A stretch of DNA of 6,194 bases from CAZNFR01 sp964572225 (GCA_964572225.1 CAZNFR010000143.1:1-6194); one strand, 5' to 3'. Positions 1 through 6,194 are shown, numbered from the stretch's first letter. Numbers and translations: made by a program. The notes: generated by a model from the sequence alone, not told the origin.

Positions 1-1
1 G

Positions 2-253
2 GCTAAGAACTACATCAATCCTGAGATCAATCATTATGAGATTATTGCTGAGGGGGTCTATGTCATGATCAGGTGGGACATGGCATTCGATCATACCCGG
101 GATCTGATGGGGATTCCTGCTACCGGGAAGCGGATTTCTAACCTGCATGGCATAGACCTGCTCCGCATTGAGAACGGCAAAATTGCAGAGTTCTGGCAAT
201 ACTATAACGAAATGGGATTCATGCAGCAGTTGGGAGTGATCCCTGCACAATGA
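2..253 (+). CDS. SnoaL-like / NTF2-fold protein, C-terminal part (5' end outside window)
   Basis: Only the last 83 residues are present; the frame is open from base 2 to the TGA at 251-253, so the start lies left of the window. The C-terminal signature of the SnoaL-like polyketide cyclase/ester cyclase group is visible: GIPATGKRI at residues 37-45, a short HGIDLLRIENGKIAEFW stretch (49-65) and a closing QQLGVIP (75-81). Members are usually about 130-150 residues, so roughly the first 50-60 are missing. The fold is a small alpha+beta barrel that binds hydrophobic ligands; many environmental members have no known substrate, and a cyclase role should not be assumed. In relatives I recall, an Asp lies four residues after the conserved Trp (W-x-x-x-D); here that position is Asn69, which may mean altered or lost acid/base chemistry. 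The gene converges on the cupin gene with only 16 bp between stop codons. Family call is confident, function is not. Confidence 0.8.
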   Translation, partial: AKNYINPEINHYEIIAEGVYVMIRWDMAFDHTRDLMGIPATGKRISNLHGIDLLRIENGKIAEFWQYYNEMGFMQQLGVIPAQ

Positions 254-271
254 TTGTATATTTCAATCATT
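249..271. terminator. Inverted repeat spanning two convergent stop codons, possible bidirectional terminator
   Basis: AATGATTG (249-256) and CAATCATT (264-271) are perfect inverted repeats of 8 bp separated by a 7-base loop. The stem contains the TGA of the SnoaL-like gene and two bases of the cupin's TAA. Its place between two convergent genes suits a shared transcription stop. The stem is AT-rich and no T-run follows on either strand, so it is not a textbook intrinsic terminator. Confidence 0.4.
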
Positions 272-572
272 ACTCAAACTCCTTCGGCACTCCGCAGATG
301 ATTTTGAAGGGCTGATCGCCCTTGTTGCGGTACTGGTGTTTTTCGTTGGGATTGACCAGTGCAAAGTCGCCCGCTTTCATGGGGGTCTCTTCGCCTTTTT
401 CGTTGACCAGTGCACCCTGACCATCGATCACATAGTTCATGTGCTCATAAGGATGCTGGTGATAAGGAGTGAACCCACCTGGATCAACCGTAAATACTCT
501 GTATGAATATACCGGTGCACCGTCCTTACTGGAGATAGGCATTTGTTTCCAGGCTTTTTCAGCACCTTCCAT
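270..572 (-). CDS. Small cupin-domain protein (possibly 5'-truncated by an amber codon)
   Basis: A 100-residue single-domain cupin of the Cupin_2 type. Motif 1 is PGGFTPYHQHPYEH (residues 31-44), giving metal-ligand candidates His38, His40 and His44; motif 2 is PNEKHQYRN (75-83) with His79. The EDGAP-like turn (KDGAP, 16-20) and closing ICGVP (92-96) match small archaeal/bacterial cupins usually about 110-120 residues long. The ATG at 572 has AAAAGG five bases upstream, a plausible ribosome binding site. However, the same frame continues upstream as IKIVSLDHVD-stop-QKVN, which resembles the normal N-terminal lead of this family, with TAG at 585-587. Either translation starts at Met572 and the lead is lost, or the gene is newly damaged. 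Product is cytoplasmic with no signal peptide; substrate unknown. It lies downstream of the DUF418 gene on the same strand and may share its transcript. A decayed paralogue lies at 2149-2289. Confidence 0.8.
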   Translation of the reverse strand: MEGAEKAWKQMPISSKDGAPVYSYRVFTVDPGGFTPYHQHPYEHMNYVIDGQGALVNEKGEETPMKAGDFALVNPNEKHQYRNKGDQPFKIICGVPKEFE

Positions 573-617
573 ATTGACCTTTTGCTAGTCTACATGATCA
601 AGGGATACAATTTTAAT
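573..617 (-). pseudogene. Detached N-terminal coding remnant of the cupin gene, ending at an amber codon
   Basis: Reading the cupin frame upstream of its ATG gives IKIVSLDHVD, then TAG (585-587), then QKVN running directly into MEGAEKAW. Small cupins of this type normally carry about 15-20 residues here of the pattern 'xKxVxLxxVxxxxVxMEGA', so this segment looks like the original N-terminus. One base change (CAG, AAG or GAG to TAG) would explain the stop. The natural start may have been at 615-617, now ATT, or a TTG at 633-635; no in-frame ATG is present. A sequencing error is an alternative. Confidence 0.5.
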
Positions 618-623
618 GACTTC

Positions 624-640
624 GATTTTTGGCAAAAATC
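624..640. terminator. AT-rich perfect hairpin just past the DUF418 stop codon
   Basis: GATTTTT (624-630) and AAAAATC (634-640) form a perfect 7-bp stem around a GGC loop. It begins 9 bases downstream of the DUF418 stop codon (650-652) on the minus strand and overlaps the putative original start region of the cupin. It could attenuate read-through from DUF418 into the cupin, but it lacks a GC-rich stem and T-run, so a chance palindrome is possible. Confidence 0.3.
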
Positions 641-649
641 CACAATCTC

Positions 650-2013
650 TTAATTCAAAGAAACCCGGGGTTCAAATGTCTGCTGTCGGCTGAAAGGCAT
701 GATCTTCCAGTAAGTCAGGCTTCTCCATAACCATTCCAGGGGGCCAAAGCGGTAATACTTCAGCCAGATGGGGCTCAGGATCATGGAAATGATCCATACC
801 CCCAGCACGACATAATACAGCTGGTGCAGCTCCAGTCTCTCATAATACCCCAGGCCATAACCAAAAAAGAATAGGGTACATAAGATCGATTGCAGGATGT
901 AATTGCTGAAGGCCATTTGACCCACAGCCCGGAGGGAATTCATGAGCCTCTTCAGGCTGCCGCTGTGAATGACGAGCATCAGCATGGCGGCATGTCCCAT
1001 CGAAAGGAAAATTCGCTGAACATGATATACGGATGTATCCCAGGGGAAGGGATGGACTTTCATATATTCGATGCCTGTTTCCAGGGTAGGGGTGTAGGTA
1101 ACCTGGTGCCATTGGGCAAAGATGACCAGGGGAAGGCCAACGCCAAAACCCAGGATCATGGTAAGCCGGTAATGCCTTCGTTTCCAGTTTCCACTGAAAA
1201 ATCCCCATTGCAGCAGGGCCATGCCTAAAAGCATCAGCGATACATTATCCCCCAGCAGGAAGGGAAGGTATTTGGTTTGAGACCGGAAGGATTCAGGCCT
1301 CACAACCGAGGCTACATCAGCATAGCTGCCCCGCATTTTCCGGATCTTTTCCTCCACCTCTTCCGGATTGGGGATATTTTCAGCTCTGAATTTCTCCCAT
1401 GCCACCAGGGCCTCGTTTTGTTCCTCCGTCAGTACCTCACCGGCTTCCTGTGCTGTTGTGGCTTCAAGATGGTTGAGGTATTTGGATCGGATATCCGCGT
1501 AATACAGCTGGGATGTTATGATGGCAATACTGATCACCACGGGTACCGACNNNNNNNNNNCTTATACACCGGTTTCATGTTCCGGAAAAGGAAAACCACC
1601 ATTCCGAAAATCCCGTAGAAATAGAGAATATCTCCCTGCCACAGAAGCAAATGGGCATTCATCAGTCCAAAAAGCACCAGCCAACCCATGCGGCGGTAAA
1701 AGAGTCCCCAGGGTGATTTACCATTCTTTTTTCTTTTCTGGGTTAAAAAAAGCATCAGGCCGGCCCCGAATAGCATGCAGAAGAGTGCCCGCATTTTTCC
1801 TTCAAAGAGCACGCTAATCACCTGTACAACCCAGAAATCTATGCCACTTGCTTTTGTATTGATGGCATCCCATCGCCTCGAATCTTCCCCCTCCAATCCA
1901 AAACCAACGATGTTCATAAGAAGGATTCCGAGTACTGCTGCTCCTCGGATAATATCAAGGGAAACAATGCGTTGCTTGTCGCTGACAGGTTTAAGAGAAA
2001 TGTTGTTTTCCAT
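650..2013 (-). CDS. DUF418/YeiB-family multi-pass membrane protein (interrupted by an assembly gap)
   Basis: One gene read as two pieces because of the Ns at 1551-1560. The first piece (2013 to 1561) gives 151 residues with the family's N-terminal hallmarks: RIVSLDIIRGAAVLGILLMN (15-34), LFEGKMRALFCMLFGAG (69-85) and a GDILYFYGIFG loop-helix (127-137). The second piece (1549 to 650) gives SVP plus 296 residues and carries the C-terminal DUF418 domain: MAFSNYILQS and, near the end, FGPLEWLWRSLTY. About ten hydrophobic segments are visible; expected length is about 450 residues plus those lost in the gap. The loop of roughly 80 polar residues after the gap probably faces outward and is variable. 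DUF418 proteins are inner-membrane proteins of unsettled function, related to the acyltransferase-like YeiB group; no substrate can be named. The ATG at 2013 has no clear ribosome binding site, as is common in Bacteroidota. The cupin follows downstream on the same strand. Confidence 0.9.
1551..1560. other. Assembly gap (ten Ns) inside the DUF418 gene
   Basis: Ten undetermined bases. The reading frames on the two sides agree only if the true missing length is 3k+2 bases, so a run of exactly ten cannot be literal if the gene is intact; it is a placeholder or masks an error. Flanking residues are PVYK on the N-terminal side and SVPVVIS on the C-terminal side, both plausible for one continuous transmembrane approach, suggesting that few residues are missing. 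Confidence 0.95.
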
Positions 2014-2148
2014 GGAATCGAGGTGTGAAGAGAAGGTTACTCAAATTAAGGAATATTTATTTTCAAGCCTTTAATTTAATGTTAAAAAACAGGACTGTAA
2101 GAGGATCTATTATGCCATCGGGATGTCTGCTCGGTTCTGATAAGAAAT

Positions 2149-2289
2149 GCTTGTCGCCCTTGTTCCGGTACTGGTGCATTTCATCCGGGTATACCAGGGT
2201 AAAATTGCCTGGTTTTCATGGAGTTTCATCCCCTGCTTCATTAACCAGGGAGCCAAAGCCTTCGATCACATAGTTCATATGCATGATAA
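2149..2289 (-). pseudogene. Broken second copy of the small cupin gene (C-terminal half)
   Basis: On the minus strand this stretch encodes HMNYVIEGFGSLVNEAG, then DETP-stop-KPGNFTLV, then PDEMHQYRNKGDK, matching residues 44-86 of the intact cupin almost position for position. At DNA level it aligns with 311-450, roughly three quarters identical by eye, including an identical 19-base run, CGATCACATAGTTCAT plus flanks. Motif 2 with its histidine survives. Damage: a TGA replaces the Met65 codon, best explained by a lost C and a gained A a few bases apart; the metal-binding HQHPYE part of motif 1 is gone, and the C-terminal tail diverges. Most differences are synonymous or conservative (D/E, A/S, N/D), so this copy probably evolved as a functional paralogue before it decayed. 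It is a direct repeat of the intact cupin, on the other side of DUF418. Confidence 0.85.
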
Positions 2290-2395
2290 CACTTCTTAAG
2301 ATTCTATGGACAGATCACCATCTCAATATGCTTACCGAAAGAAGCTTGCATGATGAAGTGACCATCATTTAATGCGACATCACTGAGGCATTTTT
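2290..2395. other. Spacer between the regulator's stop codon and the cupin remnant
   Basis: No intact gene. The missing 5' half of the cupin remnant should lie here, but I cannot align it convincingly to 443-572. One minus-strand frame stays open from 2414 to a stop at 2304-2306 (36 codons) without a usable start. A small inverted repeat, ATGATG (2350-2355) and CATCAT (2363-2368), lies just past the regulator's stop codon and could form a weak hairpin; no T-run follows it in the regulator's direction. Confidence 0.4.
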
Positions 2396-4384
2396 TCAGC
2401 TGGCTGATCGGGTATTATAAGGAGTGAGTCCCAGTTTATCAATAATTTCCTTGAACCTTGGGTCACTTCTCAGGAAATCGAAATCAGGATTAACGGCAAT
2501 AAGCATAAAATAGGTATAGCTGGTGTTCGGTTTTTCCAGGGCTTTTTCCAGGTATTTAAGGGATTCCTCTTTCTTTCCAAGCAGAGCATACCACCAGCCA
2601 TTGTAGAAGGGTTCCCCGTTTAAGCCATGGAAAAAACCGGGATTATTGTCATTTAATTGAATCAGAAAGGTAAATAGGCCTTCAATGCCGCTGGAATTGA
2701 AATAGCTTGTTATTTCTTCAGCATGCTGTTTGGTGCTGGGATCAGCCTGGATGATATTCTGTAAATGCTCCAATGCCTCCTGGCCTTTATTCAGTTTTGC
2801 ATAGTTCAGGAAATACAACCACTCTGTTATAAACCAATCCGGCTTTAATTCAGCAGCACGAATGCAGGATTCTATTGCTTCAGCATGTTTTTCTTCAAAA
2901 TAATAGATCCAGGCATTAAGGTTGTGCATAAGCCAGAAAAAAGGTTCCTGCTCGATTACCCTGTCCATATGGTTTCGGGCCTCCTCAATAGGGCCCGTTA
3001 TCATAAGAAGCTGTGCATACCATTGCAGAGCAGGGGGATAATTCTTATTGATCTTAAGGGCTTTTTGAAAAGTTTCGCGTCCTTTTTCAAAATCACGTTG
3101 CAGCCCACCCCAAACGTAAAGTCCTGCCTGTACGGTAAGTGCCTCTGCACAATCCGGATCCAGTTCAAGGGCCCTGGCTGTGTATTTATTGGCCATTAGC
3201 ATACCCTCTCTCCGGTCGGGAAGCCAGTTCCAGGCAGCCAGGTTGGAATAGGCATTCGCCATCCCAGCATAGGCCAGGGCAAAGCTGCTGTCTATCTCAA
3301 TGGCCCTGGCAAAATATTTCAGGCTTTTTCTTAGTCCTTGAGGACTAATATCAACACGCTGTTCAGCATTGGCTTTATTTAACAGGAACCTGCCCCTCAG
3401 GTAATTATCCCAGGCCTCGGAATTTTGTGCGGAGTAGTCCTGTATTTGTGAAGATTCTGATTCGCTCAATGATGCATTTAATTTATCTGCAACCGTTAGG
3501 GCAATATCACTTTGAATCCCAAGAATATTGGCATACTGGCGATCAAAGTTTTCAGACCAGATATGTGAATCTTTCTTACCGTCAATGAATTGCACTGTGA
3601 TCCTGACCCGGTCACCGGTCTTTTGCACACTTCCTTCAAGAATATACCTGGCTTTAACCGTCTGGCTGATTTTCTTTACAGGCATGTCCTTTTCGCCGAT
3701 AAAATCGGATGTGGTCCTTGATCTGACACTCAAATCTTCTATTATGCTTAACTGGTAAAGGATTCCGTCCACAATTGCATCAGCAAAGTATTCCGCTTCC
3801 ACTTCAGTCCCCAGGTTCTTAAAGGGAAGTACAACAATGGAGTTCTTCTCTTTATTTGTAGGAAACACATCGGTAAATAAAATAATAAGCAAAAGAAAGA
3901 CAGGAATTCCAAGGCCGAAGGTTAGTTTGCCTCCTAATTTCATTTGCTTCCATCGGGCTGTTAGTCCTGTTTCGGGGAGGTCTGGTTGAACGTTTTGAGG
4001 AATTGCGGATTCTTCTGTTTCACTATAACCACTGGTAATTTCCGGCTGCCTTTTTTTTACTTCCCCGGGAGGATAACCATAGTATTTGCTGAAACAACTG
4101 CTGAAGTATGAGGGGCTGCTGAATCCTACTTTGTATGCGACCTCGGATGCGGTATTAGAATCATCCCTGAGCATTTCGTGTGCCTTCTGCAGGCGAACTA
4201 CCCTGATAAATTCACTTACATTTTTACCTGTAATGGATCTGACTTTGCGGTAAAGACTGGTCCTGTTTAATCCTGCTTCTTCCGAAAGTTGCTTAACACC
4301 AAAGTTCTCATTGGAAATATTCTCCAGTATGATTTCATTCAATTGTTTAATGAAAGAATTGCCGACTGGATCAGGTGTTTTCAT
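2396..4384 (-). CDS. Membrane-anchored AraC-type regulator with TolB-like and TPR domains
   Basis: A 662-residue one-component regulator. Residues about 12-110 form an AraC/XylS double helix-turn-helix: FGVKQLSEEAGLNRTSLYRK (first HTH) and VAYKVGFSSPSYFSSCFSKY (82-101, second HTH) followed by GYPPGEVKKR. A polar linker leads to one transmembrane segment at about 153-173 (LTFGLGIPVFLLLIILF), preceded by K/R residues, which predicts a cytoplasmic N-terminus. Beyond it, 181-305 resembles the TolB-like/FlgO-like N-domain (IVVLPFKNLG, YILEGSVQKTGDRVRITVQ, DSHIWSENFDR). Residues about 325-645 are TPR-like helical repeats, e.g. ARAIEIDSSFALAYAGMANAY and ALELDPDCAEALTVQAGLY, ending in PDFDFLRSDPRFKEII. 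This matches a recurrent Bacteroidota architecture and mirrors CadC/ToxR topology: DNA binding inside, ligand or partner sensing outside. Target and signal are unknown. Start at ATG 4384 has no clear ribosome binding site; no alternative start precedes the HTH. It diverges from the kelch gene. Confidence 0.92.
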   Translation of the reverse strand: MKTPDPVGNSFIKQLNEIILENISNENFGVKQLSEEAGLNRTSLYRKVRSITGKNVSEFIRVVRLQKAHEMLRDDSNTASEVAYKVGFSSPSYFSSCFSKYYGYPPGEVKKRQPEITSGYSETEESAIPQNVQPDLPETGLTARWKQMKLGGKLTFGLGIPVFLLLIILFTDVFPTNKEKNSIVVLPFKNLGTEVEAEYFADAIVDGILYQLSIIEDLSVRSRTTSDFIGEKDMPVKKISQTVKARYILEGSVQKTGDRVRITVQFIDGKKDSHIWSENFDRQYANILGIQSDIALTVADKLNASLSESESSQIQDYSAQNSEAWDNYLRGRFLLNKANAEQRVDISPQGLRKSLKYFARAIEIDSSFALAYAGMANAYSNLAAWNWLPDRREGMLMANKYTARALELDPDCAEALTVQAGLYVWGGLQRDFEKGRETFQKALKINKNYPPALQWYAQLLMITGPIEEARNHMDRVIEQEPFFWLMHNLNAWIYYFEEKHAEAIESCIRAAELKPDWFITEWLYFLNYAKLNKGQEALEHLQNIIQADPSTKQHAEEITSYFNSSGIEGLFTFLIQLNDNNPGFFHGLNGEPFYNGWWYALLGKKEESLKYLEKALEKPNTSYTYFMLIAVNPDFDFLRSDPRFKEIIDKLGLTPYNTRSAS

Positions 4385-4665
4385 GTGTCAAGGATTCTCA
4401 TGGCAAGTTAAGAAATCCGATTCAAAGGACAGGAATATAATATGCAGTTATTTACAGTAATTACTTAGAAATGATTCTTCTAGTAGAAAACATAAGGAAA
4501 AAATGAAGGAGTTTTAGAAAAAAAGCAGTTTATCACGGTTTCTGCATCATAAGTGTAAGACCTGCACGATATTTTGAACAAACTGTAACATGATTGCTAT
4601 GTGGGGGCATGGTTTCAAACTTAGCTTTATACTATGATGAAATTTAGTCAGATAAACTAAACCCC
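4385..4665. promoter_or_regulatory. Divergent intergenic region between regulator and kelch genes
   Basis: 281 bp, AT-rich, containing no gene, and the only place for promoters of both flanking genes. It holds the two palindromes listed separately. A TAGCTTTA at 4622-4629 differs by one base from the Bacteroidota -7 element TAnnTTTG and would give a leader of about 30 bases for the kelch gene, but I find no well-spaced TTTG upstream, so this is tentative. No convincing promoter stands out for the regulator. Confidence 0.5.
4456..4488. promoter_or_regulatory. Two adjacent palindromes, candidate operator
   Basis: AGTAATTACT (4456-4465) is a perfect 10-bp palindrome. TTCTTCTAGTAGAA (4475-4488) is a 14-bp palindrome around CTAG with one mismatched pair. 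Their centres are 21 bp apart, about two helical turns, so a protein could bind both on the same face. They lie 72-104 bp upstream of the regulator's ATG and about 180-210 bp upstream of the kelch gene. AraC proteins more often use direct repeats, so another regulator, or chance in AT-rich DNA, is possible. Confidence 0.3.
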
Positions 4666-6194
4666 ATGGCTATGAAACATTTATACATCTTTATCAGCTT
4701 ATTCATTTTTCCTGTTATGGTTTATTCTCAGTGTGAAAATTCATACGGGAAATGGGATACCACACTCTCTTCAATGCCAGGTGCCCGATCCTCTTGCTCT
4801 GCACTGGTGTATCACGATTCGATATTTGTACTTGGAGGTTTGCGAAACATGGCTGCACCGGAATGTGTCAGCCCGGTAGATGTTTACGTTCCGGCAACGG
4901 ATACCTGGATTGCCGGGGTAACTGAATTTCCATTCCCAAGAGGATGCCAACATGCCTGTCTGGTTGGCGATAAAATTTATGCATTTGGAGGCTCACGACT
5001 TAGCGGTGAAAGTTTTACTGCATTCGATAGCCTTCATATTTATGATATTCCATCCAATAGCTGGGAAAAGGGCCAATGCCTGCCGGTTGAAATAGGCTAT
5101 TTTGCTGCTGATACTATCAATGGAAAGATTTATGTAGCTGGTGGTGGAGGTTCCGGTTATAGTATTTTTAATTCCCTGTATGAATATGATCCTGAATTGG
5201 ATGAGTGGACTGAAAAAGCCTCAATGAGTACTTCACGATGGGGGACATTCGCACGATCGTGGAAAGGTAAACTTTATGTTTTTGGTGGGTATGCCGGATC
5301 CGACTGGACAATTTCCAGAACTATTGAAGTGTATGATCCTGAAACGGATGAATGGACTAACCTTAGCAGTGCAATAACCCCCAGAACAAGTGGGTCAATG
5401 TTTTTGCTTGAAGGACAACTCTACGTAATAGGCGGATATTACAACCCGTCATCAACAAGCTATAATCACACCAAAATAATTTCCAGGTATGATATTGCAA
5501 GAGATACATGGTTTAATTTTTTCCATAAGGGAGATATTTTGCCCGATGGAAGGCGTTTTTCGGCTAATGCCATCCTTGATGATAAGTTCTATTTCCTTGG
5601 AGGAGGGGGAGACGATGATATTATGGACCAGATATGGTCTTATACTTTAAAAGGTATCCGGCAGAATATGGAAATCAGTGATGCTGTGTTAAGTTCAGAA
5701 AGTATTGAGATTGATCTTTCAACCTATTTTTCATCGACAGAAGAAGAGGAATTACACTATGCGATATGCCCGGGCTATAATGAGGAATTGATAGAGGCTT
5801 CCATTGAAAATTCAATGTTAACGATTTACAGGTTGGATCAAGCCGGCAATACGAAAATTACCGTAAATGTCTATGATTCTCAGGATACGATCAGTTCTAA
5901 TTCTTTCACCGTTGAGAATCCGGTTGGAATTCAGAGCTATGGAGTTCATAAGCTGTCGGTATATCCGAATCCGGTATCCGGCAAGACTACTATCAGATAC
6001 AATTTAACAGAAACAGGAACCGTCTCCCTGGAAATTTACAATCCCCTGGGACAGCATGTTGAAAGCATTCACATGGAAAATCTGGCCGCAGGAGATCATC
6101 AGGTTGAATGGAATGCAGAGCACTGCCAGGATGGATTGTACCTTATTGTATTGAAAACTGAACGTTATGCCTCGGTTGGGAAGCTGGTGGTTAA
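4666..6194 (+). CDS. Secreted kelch-repeat protein with Ig-like module and T9SS sorting tail (3' end outside window)
   Basis: The frame is open from ATG 4666 to the window edge: 509 full codons plus two bases, no stop. An N-terminal signal peptide (MAMKHLYIFISLFIFPVMVYS, cleavage likely before QCE) targets Sec export; ATG 4672 (MKHLYIF) is an equally good start and neither has a ribosome binding site. Six kelch repeats follow, marked by GG pairs at about 57, 108, 159, 207, 256 and 312 and by downstream D-x-W signatures (DTW, NSW, DEW, DEW, DTW, QIW), predicting a six-bladed beta-propeller. Residues about 336-425 look like an Ig/cadherin-like beta domain (IEIDLSTYF, NTKITVNVYDSQDTI). The tail from about 430 is a Por/type A sorting domain: LSVYPNPVSGKTTIRYNL, then VSLEIYNPLGQHV and DGLYLIVLKTE, ending GKLVV. 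The stop is probably within a few codons. Expected to be cell-surface or secreted, binding protein or glycan; no enzymatic residues are evident. Diverges from the AraC regulator. Confidence 0.93.
   Translation, partial: MAMKHLYIFISLFIFPVMVYSQCENSYGKWDTTLSSMPGARSSCSALVYHDSIFVLGGLRNMAAPECVSPVDVYVPATDTWIAGVTEFPFPRGCQHACLVGDKIYAFGGSRLSGESFTAFDSLHIYDIPSNSWEKGQCLPVEIGYFAADTINGKIYVAGGGGSGYSIFNSLYEYDPELDEWTEKASMSTSRWGTFARSWKGKLYVFGGYAGSDWTISRTIEVYDPETDEWTNLSSAITPRTSGSMFLLEGQLYVIGGYYNPSSTSYNHTKIISRYDIARDTWFNFFHKGDILPDGRRFSANAILDDKFYFLGGGGDDDIMDQIWSYTLKGIRQNMEISDAVLSSESIEIDLSTYFSSTEEEELHYAICPGYNEELIEASIENSMLTIYRLDQAGNTKITVNVYDSQDTISSNSFTVENPVGIQSYGVHKLSVYPNPVSGKTTIRYNLTETGTVSLEIYNPLGQHVESIHMENLAAGDHQVEWNAEHCQDGLYLIVLKTERYASVGKLVV

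Noticed and set aside
840..1228. Long open frames on both strands inside the DUF418 gene.
   Set aside because: They overlap a clear DUF418 coding frame and lack recognisable domains; they are shadows of it.
1561..1569. CTTATACAC directly beside the N run matches nine bases of the Nextera transposon mosaic end, suggesting adaptor contamination.
   Set aside because: The following bases (CGG) do not continue the adaptor, and on the minus strand the same bases encode PVYK in the correct DUF418 frame. Coincidence is more likely.
2014..2100. TTAATTTG (near 2046) as a Bacteroidota -7 promoter element for DUF418.
   Set aside because: It deviates from TAnnTTTG, and the only nearby TTG is about 14 bases upstream, too close for the usual spacing.
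2371..2396. AATGC...GCATT followed by a T-run, resembling a plus-strand intrinsic terminator.
   Set aside because: No plus-strand gene ends nearby, the stem is only 5 bp with a 12-base loop, and the T-run partly reflects the regulator's own AAAAAA after its stop codon.
2381..2402. Possible 5' end of the broken cupin at the regulator's stop (GCTGAAAAAATGCCT resembles the AEK..MP codons of the intact copy, at nearly the same distance from the HMNY motif).
   Set aside because: The roughly 100 bases between do not align with the intact gene, and the shared words are short and A-rich.
2304..2414. A 36-codon open minus-strand frame after the regulator (containing ASFGKHIEMVICP) that looks somewhat protein-like.
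   Set aside because: It has no start codon near its beginning, overlaps the end of the regulator gene, and matches nothing I recognise. It may be a gene scrap, but the evidence is too thin.
4771..4953. A 60-residue minus-strand open frame within the kelch gene.
   Set aside because: It lies wholly opposite kelch repeats 1-2, whose plus-strand frame is clearly the real one.

Overview
The window looks like a Bacteroidota (Bacteroidetes) chromosome segment. The clearest sign is the right-hand gene: a secreted kelch protein ending in what reads as a type IX secretion (Por) sorting domain, a system confined to that phylum. An AraC-type regulator with TPR repeats, a DUF418 membrane protein and genes lacking clear Shine-Dalgarno sites fit the same origin. 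Genus cannot be read from the sequence. A run of ten Ns (1551-1560) shows this is a draft or metagenome assembly.

Layout, left to right: (1) the 3' end of a SnoaL-like / NTF2-fold gene on the plus strand (2-253); (2) a small cupin gene on the minus strand (270-572), convergent with it, with an 8-bp inverted repeat spanning both stop codons. The family's usual N-terminal lead is readable upstream of the cupin start but is cut by an in-frame amber codon; (3) a DUF418/YeiB-type multi-pass membrane protein on the minus strand (650-2013), interrupted only by the N run; (4) a gene-poor stretch (2014-2395) holding a broken second copy of the cupin gene (about 2149-2289, minus), so DUF418 sits between two direct copies of the cupin; (5) a 662-residue one-component regulator on the minus strand (2396-4384): N-terminal AraC DNA-binding domain, one membrane segment, a TolB-like domain and TPRs; (6) a 281-bp divergent intergenic region with two palindromes whose centres are 21 bp apart; (7) a secreted six-repeat kelch protein with an Ig/cadherin-like module and a T9SS tail (plus strand, 4666 to the window end, stop codon just outside).

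Functional reading (inference): DUF418 and the cupin are co-oriented with a short gap and may be cotranscribed. The regulator and the kelch protein diverge from a shared intergenic region, so the membrane-anchored regulator may control itself or the exported kelch protein. I see no transposase, CRISPR array, tRNA or rRNA. The most notable items are the duplicated and partly decayed cupin genes, the CadC/ToxR-like layout of the AraC regulator, and the paired palindromes.
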